Below, piece by piece: positions 13,321-64,000 of a stretch of DNA of 64,000 nucleotides (its first letter is position 1; each line of letters begins with the position of its first letter). The position numbers were made by a program, and so were the translations under genes. Origin of the DNA: Chrysomallon squamiferum. Lineage: Eukaryota > Mollusca > Gastropoda > Neomphalida > Peltospiridae. The notes under the pieces were generated by a model. That model saw only the letters and a list, made by a program, of their open reading frames with translations, made no database searches and was not told where the DNA came from. The stretch lies in the NCBI GenBank assembly GCA_012295275.1, contig CM022673.1, forward strand, positions 21,786,413 through 21,850,412, in the 5' to 3' direction.

Positions 13321-16300
13321 TACTCTTTACAACTATACCAAAACATGTTTATCCTACTGTTTAAGAAGATAACGACATTATGAGCTTCACTGCTTCACTA
13401 ATTAGTCCTCCCGTAGATTCACTTTGACACGTCAGCTACAAACGAATGACTCGGGTCCTGGCAAAAGCTTTAGATGCTGTATTATTTTATCCAAACAAAA
13501 TAAAAAATAAAAATAAAGCACAATGGAATATGTTTCAAGAGAATGCATACATAGGCCTACAAATGAACATACATAATAAAAGAATGATCAGTGTTAAATG
13601 CATTTAGGTATGAATGTTTTCATTTAAAACAAAAGAAAGATGGGAGTAGTGATTATGTTCCCAGACAGATGTACCCACCACTACTTCTCCACTATCTACA
13701 ACTTAAATGCGCTTTTGTGAATACACATTTGCAGTGGTGATAGTCAGTTTAAATAAACAGACACTGTACATAGCAATTACAGAATACAGGACTACATCTG
13801 AAAATATTCGTAAGTGAAACAAATATTCCCGAATATTCGTTCTTTGTAACTTGCAACCCATACATCAAAACGTGTGTGTGCATGTGTGCTGAGGTGCGTT
13901 TGAGTTCGAATCTTTGTGTTTGTATGTTATATATTTGTAAGTAACGTCAACAAAGGCTATTTAATGTAAACAAAGTGGAAAAAAGGAAAGGAGAGAGTAT
14001 AGCTGAGAGGGAAAGGAAATTCTCTCGGCAGTAAAAGGGACACAAATCTGGAAATAACAGATCCGGCATTTTCCTCCTTTGAAATTGTGCCCGTGACGTA
14101 ATCGCGTTGTTTGTAGGAACTTTTTTTTTTAATTTTTTTTTTAATAAATTAAGGCTGAAAATATTCATATTCAAAGTGGTGTATTACCCTCAGAAACTGG
14201 CTTTCCCGAATTTATATCAAAGTAACAGCAACTAAAGTGAGTCTTTGCAATCTGAAGAGAAAAGTGTTAGTATGAAAAGATGACTAAGACAGGCGAAAAT
14301 GATAATAGCAAGCTGGTTACTCAGTATGGTGAAACAAAACAAGAAGAACAGCAAACAAATAAAAGAAGAAAAAGAAAAGAAAATGAAATAAAATAAAATA
14401 ACATAAATTAAAATAACTAAATAGTTAAATAAATAAATAAAAAGAAAAATGCTGAATAATATTTAACAACAAACATGAATCTTTGGATAAAATATTTGAA
14501 GACTCTATTACGATTTTGTGTCCGATTATATGTGAAACTGGCTATTGGTTTCTTTTGATAGTGTTTTGCTTAAAACAGACTAAATCCAAACACCCAAAAG
14601 ATTACAGTTATGGTTTGAAATAAAATAACAAAATTAACACACACACACAGAAATAAATTTTAAAAATTGATGCTGAGCAAAAACACATTTATATGATTAA
14701 TGTTTTCATTACTGACAGAAAAAAAAGTACGGTTTCATTGGCATTTATTGGTTTTTTTTCGGCAGATGTGTATAACATTTAACTTAACAAATTATTTTAT
14801 ATAAATGAAAAATGTGTAAAACATTATAAAATATCTCTTTGATATATTTATGATACAGATGTATAACCGTTTATCGCACACACATACTTTAACTCACACA
14901 CACACACACATACACACACGCACACATGCATTTCACTATCGTTATTTCACAAAAAATCAGGAGTGAAAACAGACGCAAGTATTACCATAACAGATTTTTA
15001 CCTACAATATTTAATTTATTATTAATTTGAAAAATACGTAAATGTTTGTCAACTTTATCTTTTTAAAAGATCAAATCAAAGAATTTTCTTAGTTTTAATT
15101 TATTTATTTTATTTATTTATTTATTTATTTTATTTTATTTTAATGTATATTATTATTGTTATTATTATTATTTATTACTGTTTATATAATTTCGTTACAT
15201 ACTGATTTTCCTTTCTTGAATTCATCGTATCAGATCTGATATTTAAAAATGAAAATGTACCGATATTTGCATCAGGTAATATATGCCCACGGTCCCTAGC
15301 TCCCCAAACAAAAAAATTCACCAGTGTGAAACTCCAAATTTCAAAGAAACTATAACAAGAAATTGAATCTTAATGTAAAAACATAGTCCAAACTCAACAA
15401 CAGTGAAAAACATTGAGTGGTTCTCCATCTGCTCTACATATTGTCCATAAAGTTTGATTTTGCTAAATAACTAATAATTAACTAGTAATAGTATATATGA
15501 AAGTTAATCAGATGTTATATAATGTCAGATAAATTTAAAAATAATAATAATAATAATAATTAAAAATATCACTCAAAATTATTATCAACAGAAAAGATCT
15601 CTAAAAAGCAGATTTTAGTTTCTTTTTGTTGCAGCTGTGATAGAAATGTTTAATTAAACTGATATTTTAGTTAGATAGTTCTGCACTGTACAACATAATT
15701 AAGTGACAGCAACTAAACGTGCTGCATGAAAACACCGTGATGGCACGGAAATGCACATTATAATTGCTTTCAGCATAGAGGTGATGTTTGCACGTTGAAT
15801 GTGGGCGAACCAAGTATTTAATAACACGACAGCATCATGTGTCATACATACTGGTGTGATATAAAATTTGTTACAGCTTCTCCCTCCAAAACGTAATATC
15901 GTTTTGATTTATTTGTATCACCTGGAGCAAACGTTAACATAAACAGCGAGATCATTAGACAAAGTTGCATATAGATTTAGACTCGCATTTTCCATGGATG
16001 GCAGTATATTTATTTATTTAAAGAAACAGTTAATATAATTATAGTAAGATTTACAGTAATGTTCATAAGTATATATATATATATATTTATTTAAATGCTC
16101 AGACAAAGCCTTAAAAAACGTGACTAAAAAGAAATTTATTTATTTTTTCACAACAAAATTGTTATCTGAGGTAGGTAATAATATAATAGAAACGTCAGAC
16201 ATATTTGGCTGAACAGCAAATGCAGATACCTACGTGTCACTAAAATAAAACAAATGTGCCTTAATAATCACGCCACTGCTGTGTAAAGTTTTCATCTCGT

Positions 16301-16683
16301 GACTTAATATGTTTCTTGCTTTCGTGAACGCGCGCTACTAGCACATTGCTACTTATGATTGCTGTAACACTTTATGAAAAGTTATTTATTTAAAAGTGTT
16401 TCTTGCTCATTATTTTTATTTTATATTGGCTACAGTTAGCGAATTAGTAATTTTTGGATAGAATTTCTCCTTGGTTTGTAGACGTTACATTTATAAATGT
16501 ACCAAACATAAGTCTTGCAGTGATGGTAGAGTTGACTGATTCTCTGTATATTCACCGGTACACGTATTTTGTAACAAGTCTGCTGTGTCCTAAAATTACT
16601 GATGACGACATATGTAGCTCTGCAGAATAATTATTGTCAAATGCAATTTATCTGAATTCTGTGCTTTTAACTGAGACAAATGA
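13321..16683. other. 5' spacer of gene B
   Basis: AT-rich, with poly(T)/TTTA and (AAT) simple repeats around 14870-14925, 15095-15180 and 15540-15560. No gene or domain is recognised. Promoter elements and a 5' UTR exon of gene B must lie here or nearby, because an acceptor-like 'aatttcag' sits two bases before the gene B start codon region, but I cannot place them. Confidence 0.5.
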
Positions 16684-16690
16684 AGTGTGT

Positions 16691-16746
<56 letters not shown>
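16684..16746. repeat. (GT)n microsatellite upstream of gene B start
   Basis: About 60 bases of GT ending about 25 bases before the start codon of gene B, next to a pyrimidine-rich acceptor-like 'ttttattaatttcag'. It is probably intronic, in the 5' UTR. Confidence 0.95.
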
Positions 16747-16747
<1 letters not shown>

Positions 16748-16771
16748 CATGTGTTTTATTAATTTCAGATC

Positions 16772-35592
<18,821 letters not shown>

Positions 35593-35615
35593 GGTAAAAA
35601 AATTAAGTACTGAAG

Positions 35616-35667
<52 letters not shown>

Positions 35668-36372
35668 AATATAGATCATACATAATTTCTTTTCGTTTCT
35701 TTTTTAATGTATAAAGGAGTACAAATATTCATAATTTTTATTTTATTTTATTATATTTAATTTTTTGCTTCTTATATTTTCGATTAAAGTATACGACATT
35801 AAAAGAATAATATAAATTTATTCTGCAGCTGTTTTTACTGTCAAGTTTTAACTAATAACAAAGTATAATAAGAAGTACAATGGTGTGTGTTCAAATATTT
35901 TATAACACTATACTTCGTTATGAGCGAAGTTAGGTTGCCGAAAATAATAAAATAACAAGTTAAATTATAAAATCTAAATAGATTTTTTGACGAGTCATTT
36001 GTACCACTATTCGTGCACTTTAAAATATATTAATATGTAGTTTATTATATACCTATATCTATCTATCTGCCTACCTGACGACTGCATATCTCTCCGAATG
36101 CATGTCTGTCTGAATGTCTATCTATGAATCTGTACGTCTGTTTATTTATTTATTTACTCTTTTATTTTTAGAGAGAACTGTATCATCGTTATGTCAGGCA
36201 AAGGTTATAAACACCTTTGCAAGGAAATGTTTGTAGATTGTTGTTTTTTTGTAATAAAAAAACTGCAGTACTGATATAGTGCAACTGTTGTTTTATATAC
36301 GTAATTTGGAGAGAAGTTAAAACATTGGTGAGAAACTATGATAATGTATTTTGAAAACTAAAACATAACGCG

Positions 36373-36409
<37 letters not shown>

Positions 36410-36868
36410 GCAGTAGCAGTAACAGTAGTAGTAATAATAAAAATAAATATGACTATTTTATTTAATGTAACAGAATAGTATAATTTATCTTTCACAAATC
36501 CAGCATTACAAAAACGTTGTACTACATTAAACACACAGTTCCTTCTCTGTTTCACTGGAAACACTGTAACATTTAACTGGTGCAGTGCAGTTTATAAATA
36601 AAAACTATACAGTACCTTGCTTTACTGCCTTCCTCTGTCTCGGCACTCTCACTGATAGATAGTTAACAGCGTAATTTGTAATGAATAAAGATTTACAGTT
36701 GATGCATTGGTTACTATACTGTATCCATCTTTCCTACTGCGTTTCCATTATTATTTTCATTGATTTACTTTAGTATTTAATTATAAATAACAATGTTTAC
36801 CCCTCCTAGATCGGAACTTAATCAAACGTTGCTTTATTTTATTATTATTATTATTATTATTATTGTTA

Positions 36869-36911
<43 letters not shown>

Positions 36912-37370
36912 CATCATTATTACTATTATTATGATCACTTTCATCATAATCATCATTGGTGTTGTTGTTGTTGTTATTACTTAAGGTATTCTATATGAAA
37001 ACATGGGTTGAGTTATCAATATGCTGTTTTTTCTTTCTTGTATTTGTTGTATTATTTAGTTAATAAATGAATTAATTATTAGAATGAAAGAAAGAAAGAA
37101 GAAGAAACATATTCGTACACCTTTGTACACGCATGAAAGTACTTACCACGACACTGAACATTCCAGTGATGGATCACTGACTAAAAGAGGAGATAATCAC
37201 TGTATCAGTGGTACTGCCTTTTCATACTAATGAAATGAGTAATTATCATCACATTGTAACACAGTTTAAATCTGTATATTTACAAAGTTTCAACCTATTT
37301 AATATGTCGTAGAATCTGTGAGCACTATAATTATCAAATATAATTCGTTATTCAGATGAACTGAATTTAC
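35593..37370. other. Gene B 3' flank, simple-repeat rich
   Basis: After the stop comes a donor-like GGTAAAA, then (AT)n at 35627-35662, (AAT)n at 36374-36407 and (ATT)n at 36838-36912. No gene is recognised. Similarity to copy A stops near 35610. Confidence 0.7.
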
Positions 37371-37890
37371 ATTTATTTGACAGTATTGGTGTGAACAATT
37401 AAATCTACATTATTGTCAAACTATTGTTGTGAACCACTGAATCTACATTAATGTGAGACTATTATTATCAAACACTGAATCTACACTGATATCAGACAAG
37501 AACTGTGAAACATGAATCTACACTGATATCAGACTATTACCATGAACCACATAATCTACATTGAAATCAGACAATTACAGTGAAACACTGAATCTACACT
37601 GATATGAGACTATTACTGTGAAACTGAATCCATCTTGAAATCGGACTATTACCGTGAAAACAGAATCTACATTGAAGCCTGGCTGTTACCGTGAAAAAAG
37701 AATCTACATTGAAATCAGACTATTACTCACAAAACTGAATCTACATTGAAGTCTATTATTACCGTGAAAACAGAATCTACATTGAAATCAGACTATTACT
37801 CACAAAACTGAATCTACATTGAAATCTACTATTACCGTGAAAACAGAATCTACATTGAAATCAGACTATTACTTACAAAACTGATTTTAC
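37370..37890. repeat. Diverged tandem repeat of about 36-40 bases
   Basis: Repeating 'gaatctacattgaaatcaga' plus 'ctattaccgtgaaaa' type units, about a dozen copies with substitutions and indels. The last, most similar copies lie at about 37670-37870. Confidence 0.8.
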
Positions 37891-38010
37891 ACTAATGTCA
37901 GATTATGAATGTGAACGTGCACAGACTGTAATAACATCTGTTACTTTCCCATATTTTGTTTCAAACGGTCTTTATCAAACATGCATGTTTCTGTTTTGTA
38001 TTAGATTTCT
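37890..38010 (+). other. Relic of the gene B 3' UTR exon region
   Basis: The stretch around 37930-37995 ('acatctgttactttcccat', 'tgtttcaaacggtctttat') resembles copy A 10476-10530 ('acatctgctaatttcccat', 'tgtttcagacgctatttat'). In gene B the acceptor AG of this region reads AA, so the 3' UTR splice may be lost or moved. Confidence 0.55.
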
Positions 38011-38788
38011 TTTTAAATTTTAGATTCATAGATAGATAGACACACAGACAGACAGACAAATAGATGAACATAAAATAACAGTAGTGGTGGAGGCAATCGG
38101 ATTGAAAAAAAAAAAGAAACAAGAAAAAAGAAAAACTGAAAAATATGTCAAATTATCTTTTCACAGTTTTCTAAAATGAGCGAATTATGAGTCGATGGTA
38201 AAGGAACAGAGTTATCAGTTAATGATAAAGAAAACTCTTTAAGGGTCAAAGATAGAAGGAACACATTTTGGGTCAGTCATAAAAAAACACATTATGGATC
38301 AATGAATATACACAGTCAGTGATAAAATTAACCCATCATCGGTCTGTTAAAAACCCCCATCACATTATGGATCAGAAAAAATGCTTAAAATGCTCGTTAT
38401 CATGTCTAGCGAACTATGACAAGGATAAGTACGTTTTAAACTGTGACAGTAAAACATATGTATCTCCACTAGATAAATAACACCATCAACAAGCGTGCAG
38501 TTTCAGTATTTACACATAGAACACATTTTTTAATAATATAAAATAAAATAAAAGCAAGCAAATTTTGTACGGTTTGGTGGAAATTTGAATTAAGACAATT
38601 AAAGACTGAATCAGTCACTGGAGAAGCAAGTAATTACGTTAATATAAACTTAAGTTGTATATATATATTCCATAATAAACAAATGATTCATGGAGGCAAG
38701 TCTAGTTTGGCTGTATGGTTCTCTCTGTTTCTTTCCATATTATATAGATAGGTAGCTAGATAAACAGACAGACAGCTAGATAACAGGT

Positions 38789-38838
<50 letters not shown>

Positions 38839-39332
38839 AGGGAGGGAGGGAGGGAGAAAGAGAGAGAGATTTAATACATTTCTCGCTAAATGCAGTTGAT
38901 AAACAATTTTATTAGAAAACTATATACACTGTTTTATCAAAACAGCAAAATTAGGAGTAGCATTTTATTATAATATCCGCCTCTAAATAAATTGTATTAT
39001 GATAACAATTAACACCATAGCAAGGGATATTAAATTACATCCGCCTTTGGAGTGCTTTTGTAATAAAAACAGTTAACAAAAACACTTTCAGGTAATAAAC
39101 ATAAAAACAAAATATTGTGAAAGTTGTACATGCATAAATAACATCACTTCACTTTATTACATTTTATGACACAGTTAAAGCAATTTATTTCCGAACTTTC
39201 TTTTTGGATGTAGATTTGATGAAGATATGCAGTTCTGTTTGTTTTATCAAATATTTGAATAAAGACAAGGAAGATGCGAATAATATTTTTTTGCTTCTAA
39301 TAGTATTTACAAAGGTTATTGTAGATATTAAT

Positions 39333-39415
<83 letters not shown>

Positions 39416-40720
39416 TTATATATCTGTCATGTTATTAAATATTCAACTATTCACTATTATTTGTTACAGGTGTGGTATTTGCGTAGATGTTTTTTTCAAG
39501 CGAAAACTCGACTTATTATAAATATCAGCAGAGAATAAAGGTTTTCGCGTCTTTAATTTTGTTACAGATCACACAGAAGGTATGCTTTTTTTTATTATTT
39601 AGCTTCCACTTAGAAATAGTTTACATAGCCACACTTTTTTTCTAAGTTACACGTACTCAAATGTTTTGTTAATTTGACTGTAATACTGATTGAATCTTTA
39701 TTAAAAGTTTAAGACCTAAGTGAATTGACAGGTTTGATGTGTCATTAGAGTTAGGAAAATAAAAAAACAAAAAATAATAGCATCATCAAGTAATTAGAAA
39801 GTTTTATTATTTTTTAAGGGCCGATCACAGGTTCTTGTTTATTCTTAAACAAATTTAAAAGATTCAGTCCTCGGCTGATTGATTTGTTGTGATAGTACGT
39901 CTTACTCTATTCACTCAACAGTCTAAATTATGATTAATATATTACGTCTTTAGACAGAAAGTCAAATATTTAAATAGACAGGTAGATACAGACATATATT
40001 TAGTTAGACAGAGACAGACGGACTGATAGATACATACCGTAAAATAATACAGAAAAAAATATATTTAAATTTACATTTGCTTGTATATAATTATGAAATA
40101 AACTTGTAATGATGTTACTGTATTTGTAAGAGATAACTAGCAAATCGTGATATTTTCTTAGATAAGAAAATACGGACGTCACTATGATAGTAGAACAGAT
40201 AAGCTGATTTAAGTCTTTAGTTATACATATACACTACATAAAAATAAGTTTCTTGAAGTTACAGCTATTATCAGGTAAAATACATATTGCTTATTTTGGC
40301 AAAATAATGCAAGATTCTCCACGAAAAAAACATTGTATATATTTTATATATTTTGTATGTATACGTTTGTTCTAGTATTATTGTTCTAGTTGCTGTAATC
40401 GTAATCGTTATTGTGTAATTAAAATAATAATAATAAATACAATAATATAACTTCTACTATTGCAACTACCTGTTACGACAGAGATACAATAACAGCAAAA
40501 ACAACAACAACTCAAAAAAAAAAACTGCAGAATACTGCTGGTACTACTACTACTCTTATTAGAACTGCTACTGATACTACGATAATTACTACTCTGCTAC
40601 TACAACTACTACTACGACTATTATTATTATTACTGGTAATGGTGATATAAATTTAAAGATTATTATATTGCTAATTTTAATATTTCATCTGGGAATGCGA
40701 AATAACTTATTATTATGTTG
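38011..40720. other. Spacer between genes B and C
   Basis: AT-rich with (GA)n at 38795-38830, (TA)n at 39334-39413 and scattered trinucleotides near 40545-40635. The segment at 39690-39725 resembles the copy A terminal sequence 10558-10590, so the old gene B 3' end may have been split by insertions. No gene is recognised. Confidence 0.6.
39334..39413. repeat. (TA)n microsatellite
   Basis: About 80 bases of alternating TA with one TGTA interruption. Confidence 0.97.
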
Positions 40721-40749
40721 GTTTGTGTCTGTATTTTTATTTTCAGAAA

Positions 40750-54008
<13,259 letters not shown>

Positions 54009-54185
54009 GGTAAAATATGCAGTATATTATCGTGAAGCGATCATAAATTTGTAATATCCACCCGCAAGAATATAATATTATTGTGATATAGTAATTTATA
54101 AATAATGTTAATTGAATAATATACTTTTGTAAATGACCATTATTAAATGGTTTTAAAAATATGTATTTATTTATTTGTCTTTCAG

Positions 54186-54265
54186 ACCCAACCTGAAGCC
54201 AGCTTTGTACAATCTGTGTACTTAATATTTACTGTCATAAATAAAAATATACATGTAATAAGTTT
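54186..54265 (+). terminator. Gene C 3' UTR exon and poly(A) signal
   Basis: An acceptor-like 'tctttcag' ends at 54185. About 55 bases later AATAAA occurs at 54240-54245 ('cataaataaaaatat'), a good polyadenylation signal. Confidence 0.6.
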
Positions 54266-55214
54266 TCTTCTTTTTATTTTTGGAGTTGGAACGTAATATA
54301 AATAAATAAATAAATAAATAAAATAAAATAATAAATACAAGAACAAGCAATTAACAACGAAGTATATGAGTTAAGTAAACACTGGTTTAAGCCAGTCAAA
54401 TGCTGAGGTTACACATGCCTGGCCACTGTCTCACTACCAGGTGCACGCTTTCCAGGAAGCACTCGAGCGCATTCTCGCCTGTAGATTTCTCTCAAAGTGC
54501 ATCAGACTGAAATTAGATACGTATATTGTCTTAAATACTGTTTTATAAAACAATTCAAAAATTAATTCGGTTTTCATTTTGCAATACAAATCCTGTAGTG
54601 GATCATCTTTGTTAATGCTATGTTATTATTGACGAGTTCACGAAACTTACATTCTCTACCAGTTCGGTTCAATTAGAACTGTTTTCTCTAGCTTACTATT
54701 GTGACGTCACACAGTAATGCGACTTCGGGATAACGCAGATGTAACCAATCTACCGATTTATTTCATGCTAAACGATATAAGTAAGTATTTTATATCTAGT
54801 TGTTAATTTTTAATTTGTGTAATTGTTTCTTCTTAAAATGTTGCTAATAAGTGTTACGATACTTGTATACACTGTCAAACAAACCAACGACATTATTAAT
54901 GATGATGACTATGATAATAACATATATTTATTACTCGTACCATTAAAATATCAACACTGATCATAACTTGTTAATAATTTTGTAATAGTTTTCGCTGTAG
55001 TAAATTGATACATAATTAATGTGTTTATTTAGTTATTTGCCTATATATTTCTGTGATTTTTTATTTTACTTTTTTTTTTCTTATGTTCTTCTTTTAAGAT
55101 TTTATTTCTGTAGATCAGACCAGATTTCAGTACATTTACTAAAAGTTTTTATTATACAATGAGAGAGTTGCTCCAAATTACTCTCATTTATTCTGCATGG
55201 AAAGAGAGAGAGAG

Positions 55215-55295
<81 letters not shown>

Positions 55296-56239
55296 GATGA
55301 AAATATTTAAAATATTATTGACTGATTAATGGTAGTAACAGTAAATCTGCTGTAATACATTTGGAAGTCATGACAACTCAGTACTGAGATTATTAAAAAA
55401 ATAGAAGTTAATTTATATTAATGTCCACTTTTGACAGATGGATGTAATAACGTTCACAATAACTGGCTGTAGTTATTATAATAATAGTAATAAAGATAAA
55501 AATAAAGAGAAAAGAATTGTATACAATGTTTATTCCATTTACATAAATGCGGTCGACATATGTATCATTTTATGTCCTAGCAAAAACTCCGAACTAAAAG
55601 AAACGATATATAAGAGTGTGTCTGTGTGTATGTGTGCGTATGTGAGTAAATTTGTGTGCATATGCGTTTGCTTATGCATGAGTGAGTAACTGTGTTACAA
55701 TTGTAACAAATCAGTAGCCTTCATGATTAAATAATAACACAATTTAATTTTATCTGAAGTAAATTATAAAAATGTTTATTCAGATACATAAATGTATTCA
55801 CTAAAGAATATATTAAAACTGTTTTATAATTTTTATTAAAAACGAAACACAAAGATGACAAGTTGTATTTCTTCCCGATTCAGCTGAGGTTTCACTCTAT
55901 GTTACGAGCTTTCTGTGAGAAGGTACATTATAAACTAACTCTGACTGCTAATAGAAAACTGAGTAGTATGCTTAGTGGTAACTGATGTATCTGTTACAGG
56001 GAGCTGGATTAACGGGCACATATTTCTGATTGGTAGAATACTAAATCATTATCTTTTTTCTTTCTTTTTTTCTTAACTTTCTCCTGAACCTAAAACAAAA
56101 CAAAACATAACAGAAAGACTTGTCATCTTATGAAAAGTGCTAAGCAACGATCACATTAAACACAGAGTTAATTTAGATTAAATATGTGTTTGTATTTCAC
56201 TTTTTCTTTCTTTCTTTCTTTCTTTCTTTATTTATTGCT

Positions 56240-56286
<47 letters not shown>

Positions 56287-56728
56287 TTCGTTAGTTGTTA
56301 ATTTGTTGTCGTTTTTTTGTTGGTATTTTGTTTGTTTAATGGGGTCCTTCAATATCTTTTTCTTCAGTCAGTTATTCAAACGAAAACAAAACAGAAACAG
56401 TGTGCAATTTATGTTTTATTACAGAAGAGATATTACAAACATAATACGAGCTTTGCTCAAGTATAACCGTTTGTAAATACAGCTGTTATAATTACTTCAT
56501 TCCTCTCTTCATTCCAGGTGCAAGCTGAAAATTAAAAAAAATAATAATAATAAATAAAATAAAAATACAGTAAAAAATATTGTTATAATTTGAAATACTT
56601 CAGATATAAATACAAACGCATTATTAAAAGAAAAATAATGTAAAAATAAATAATATGTTGGTTTCGATAAGAAATAAAAACGAATTCTTCAATAATAATA
56701 AGAAAAAAAAAAAAAAAAAAAAAAAAAA

Positions 56729-56761
<33 letters not shown>

Positions 56762-56936
56762 TAAAGAAGAAACCTTTAACTCTACCTAATAACAGCGGCA
56801 ACTATGAAAACCTGCTTAATGTGTACCAAGTGAAATGGGTAAAGAGGTAGAATCATATCTACATTTAATAAACGATTTTTAACTAAATATAATCTGTGTA
56901 TTAATTAACGTTAAATAATGACAATCAAGAACTACC
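54266..56936. other. Convergent spacer between genes C and D
   Basis: AT-rich, with (GA)n at 55203-55290, (TTTC)/(TTTA)n at 56205-56288 and poly(A)/(AAT)n at 56701-56762. It must contain the 3' UTR of gene D, which I cannot delimit. No further gene is recognised. Confidence 0.65.
55203..55290. repeat. (GA)n microsatellite
   Basis: About 88 bases of GA in the spacer between the 3' ends of genes C and D, with one 'gagcgag' interruption near the start. Confidence 0.97.
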
Positions 56937-63785
<6,849 letters not shown>

Positions 63786-63859
63786 CTATAGAAATGATTT
63801 ATGTGTTTGTTAGAACATCACATGAAACAATATGCATATAAAATATGAATTTATTTAGA

Positions 63860-64000
63860 TACATACATACATACATACATGCATACGTACATACATATAA
63901 ACATACACATACATATATAAATACATACATTCATGCATGCAAGCATGCATACATACATATACACATACACACATACACACATACACACATACATACATAC
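63860..64000. repeat. (CATA)n microsatellite
   Basis: An imperfect CATA/CACA array in the gene D intron upstream of the visible CUB exons. It runs into the window edge. Confidence 0.95.

Overview
The window looks like nuclear DNA from an animal, most likely a mollusc and perhaps a gastropod. Coding sequence is cut into many small exons with GT/AG introns, the DNA between exons is AT-rich and full of long (CT)n, (GT)n, (ATT)n and (CATA)n arrays, and all recognisable genes encode secreted, cysteine-rich, multi-domain animal proteins. The mollusc assignment rests on a tRNA-derived SINE at about 680-990 that resembles, from memory, a SINE common in gastropod genomes. No rRNA, tRNA gene, operon or CRISPR was seen.

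The window is dominated by four copies of one gene family, called here A, B, C and D. Gene B (+, 16772-35592) is complete: 25 coding exons whose lengths sum to 3492 bases (1163 residues plus stop). Its order is signal peptide, very short propeptide with a furin-type RMKR site, astacin-like zinc metalloprotease (HELYHTIGGLHE), six-cysteine EGF-like domain, an unrecognised beta-rich region of about 180 residues, CUB, kringle, four-cysteine ShK-like domain, CCP/sushi, C-type lectin-like domain, six-cysteine ShKT domain, second CCP, and a two-exon C-terminal module. Every domain boundary is a phase-1 intron, as expected from exon shuffling.

Gene C (+, 40750-54008) has the same 25 exons but carries one extra base in its first CCP exon, so it is either a recent pseudogene, an allele, or an assembly error. 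Gene D (-, about 63785 to 56937, continuing off the right edge) is intact in its 13 visible exons and lies tail to tail with C. Copy A (+, 4882-10412) contains only the exons from the first CCP onward and is broken by a 14-base deletion and a premature stop; its 5' half may lie to the left of the window or be lost.

Layout: 1-4365, SINE-bearing sequence flanked by a roughly 350-base inverted repeat; 4600-10600, copy A; 10600-16771, spacer with a decayed non-LTR retrotransposon fragment (about 12121-13320, minus); 16772-35592, gene B with a 2.1-kb array of a 49-base repeat in one intron; 35593-40749, repeat-rich spacer; 40750-54265, gene C with a 54-base repeat over an exon/intron junction and a 95-base repeat in an intron; 54266-56936, convergent spacer; 56937-64000, gene D.

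The genes probably make secreted proteases whose long tail of binding modules positions them on glycans or proteins, in defence, digestion or matrix work. That function is inference. The most interesting points are the architecture itself, which I do not recognise as a described family; the patchwork of near-identical and strongly diverged exons between copies, suggesting gene conversion with a diversifying lectin domain; and the repeats that multiply splice-site-like sequences inside these genes.
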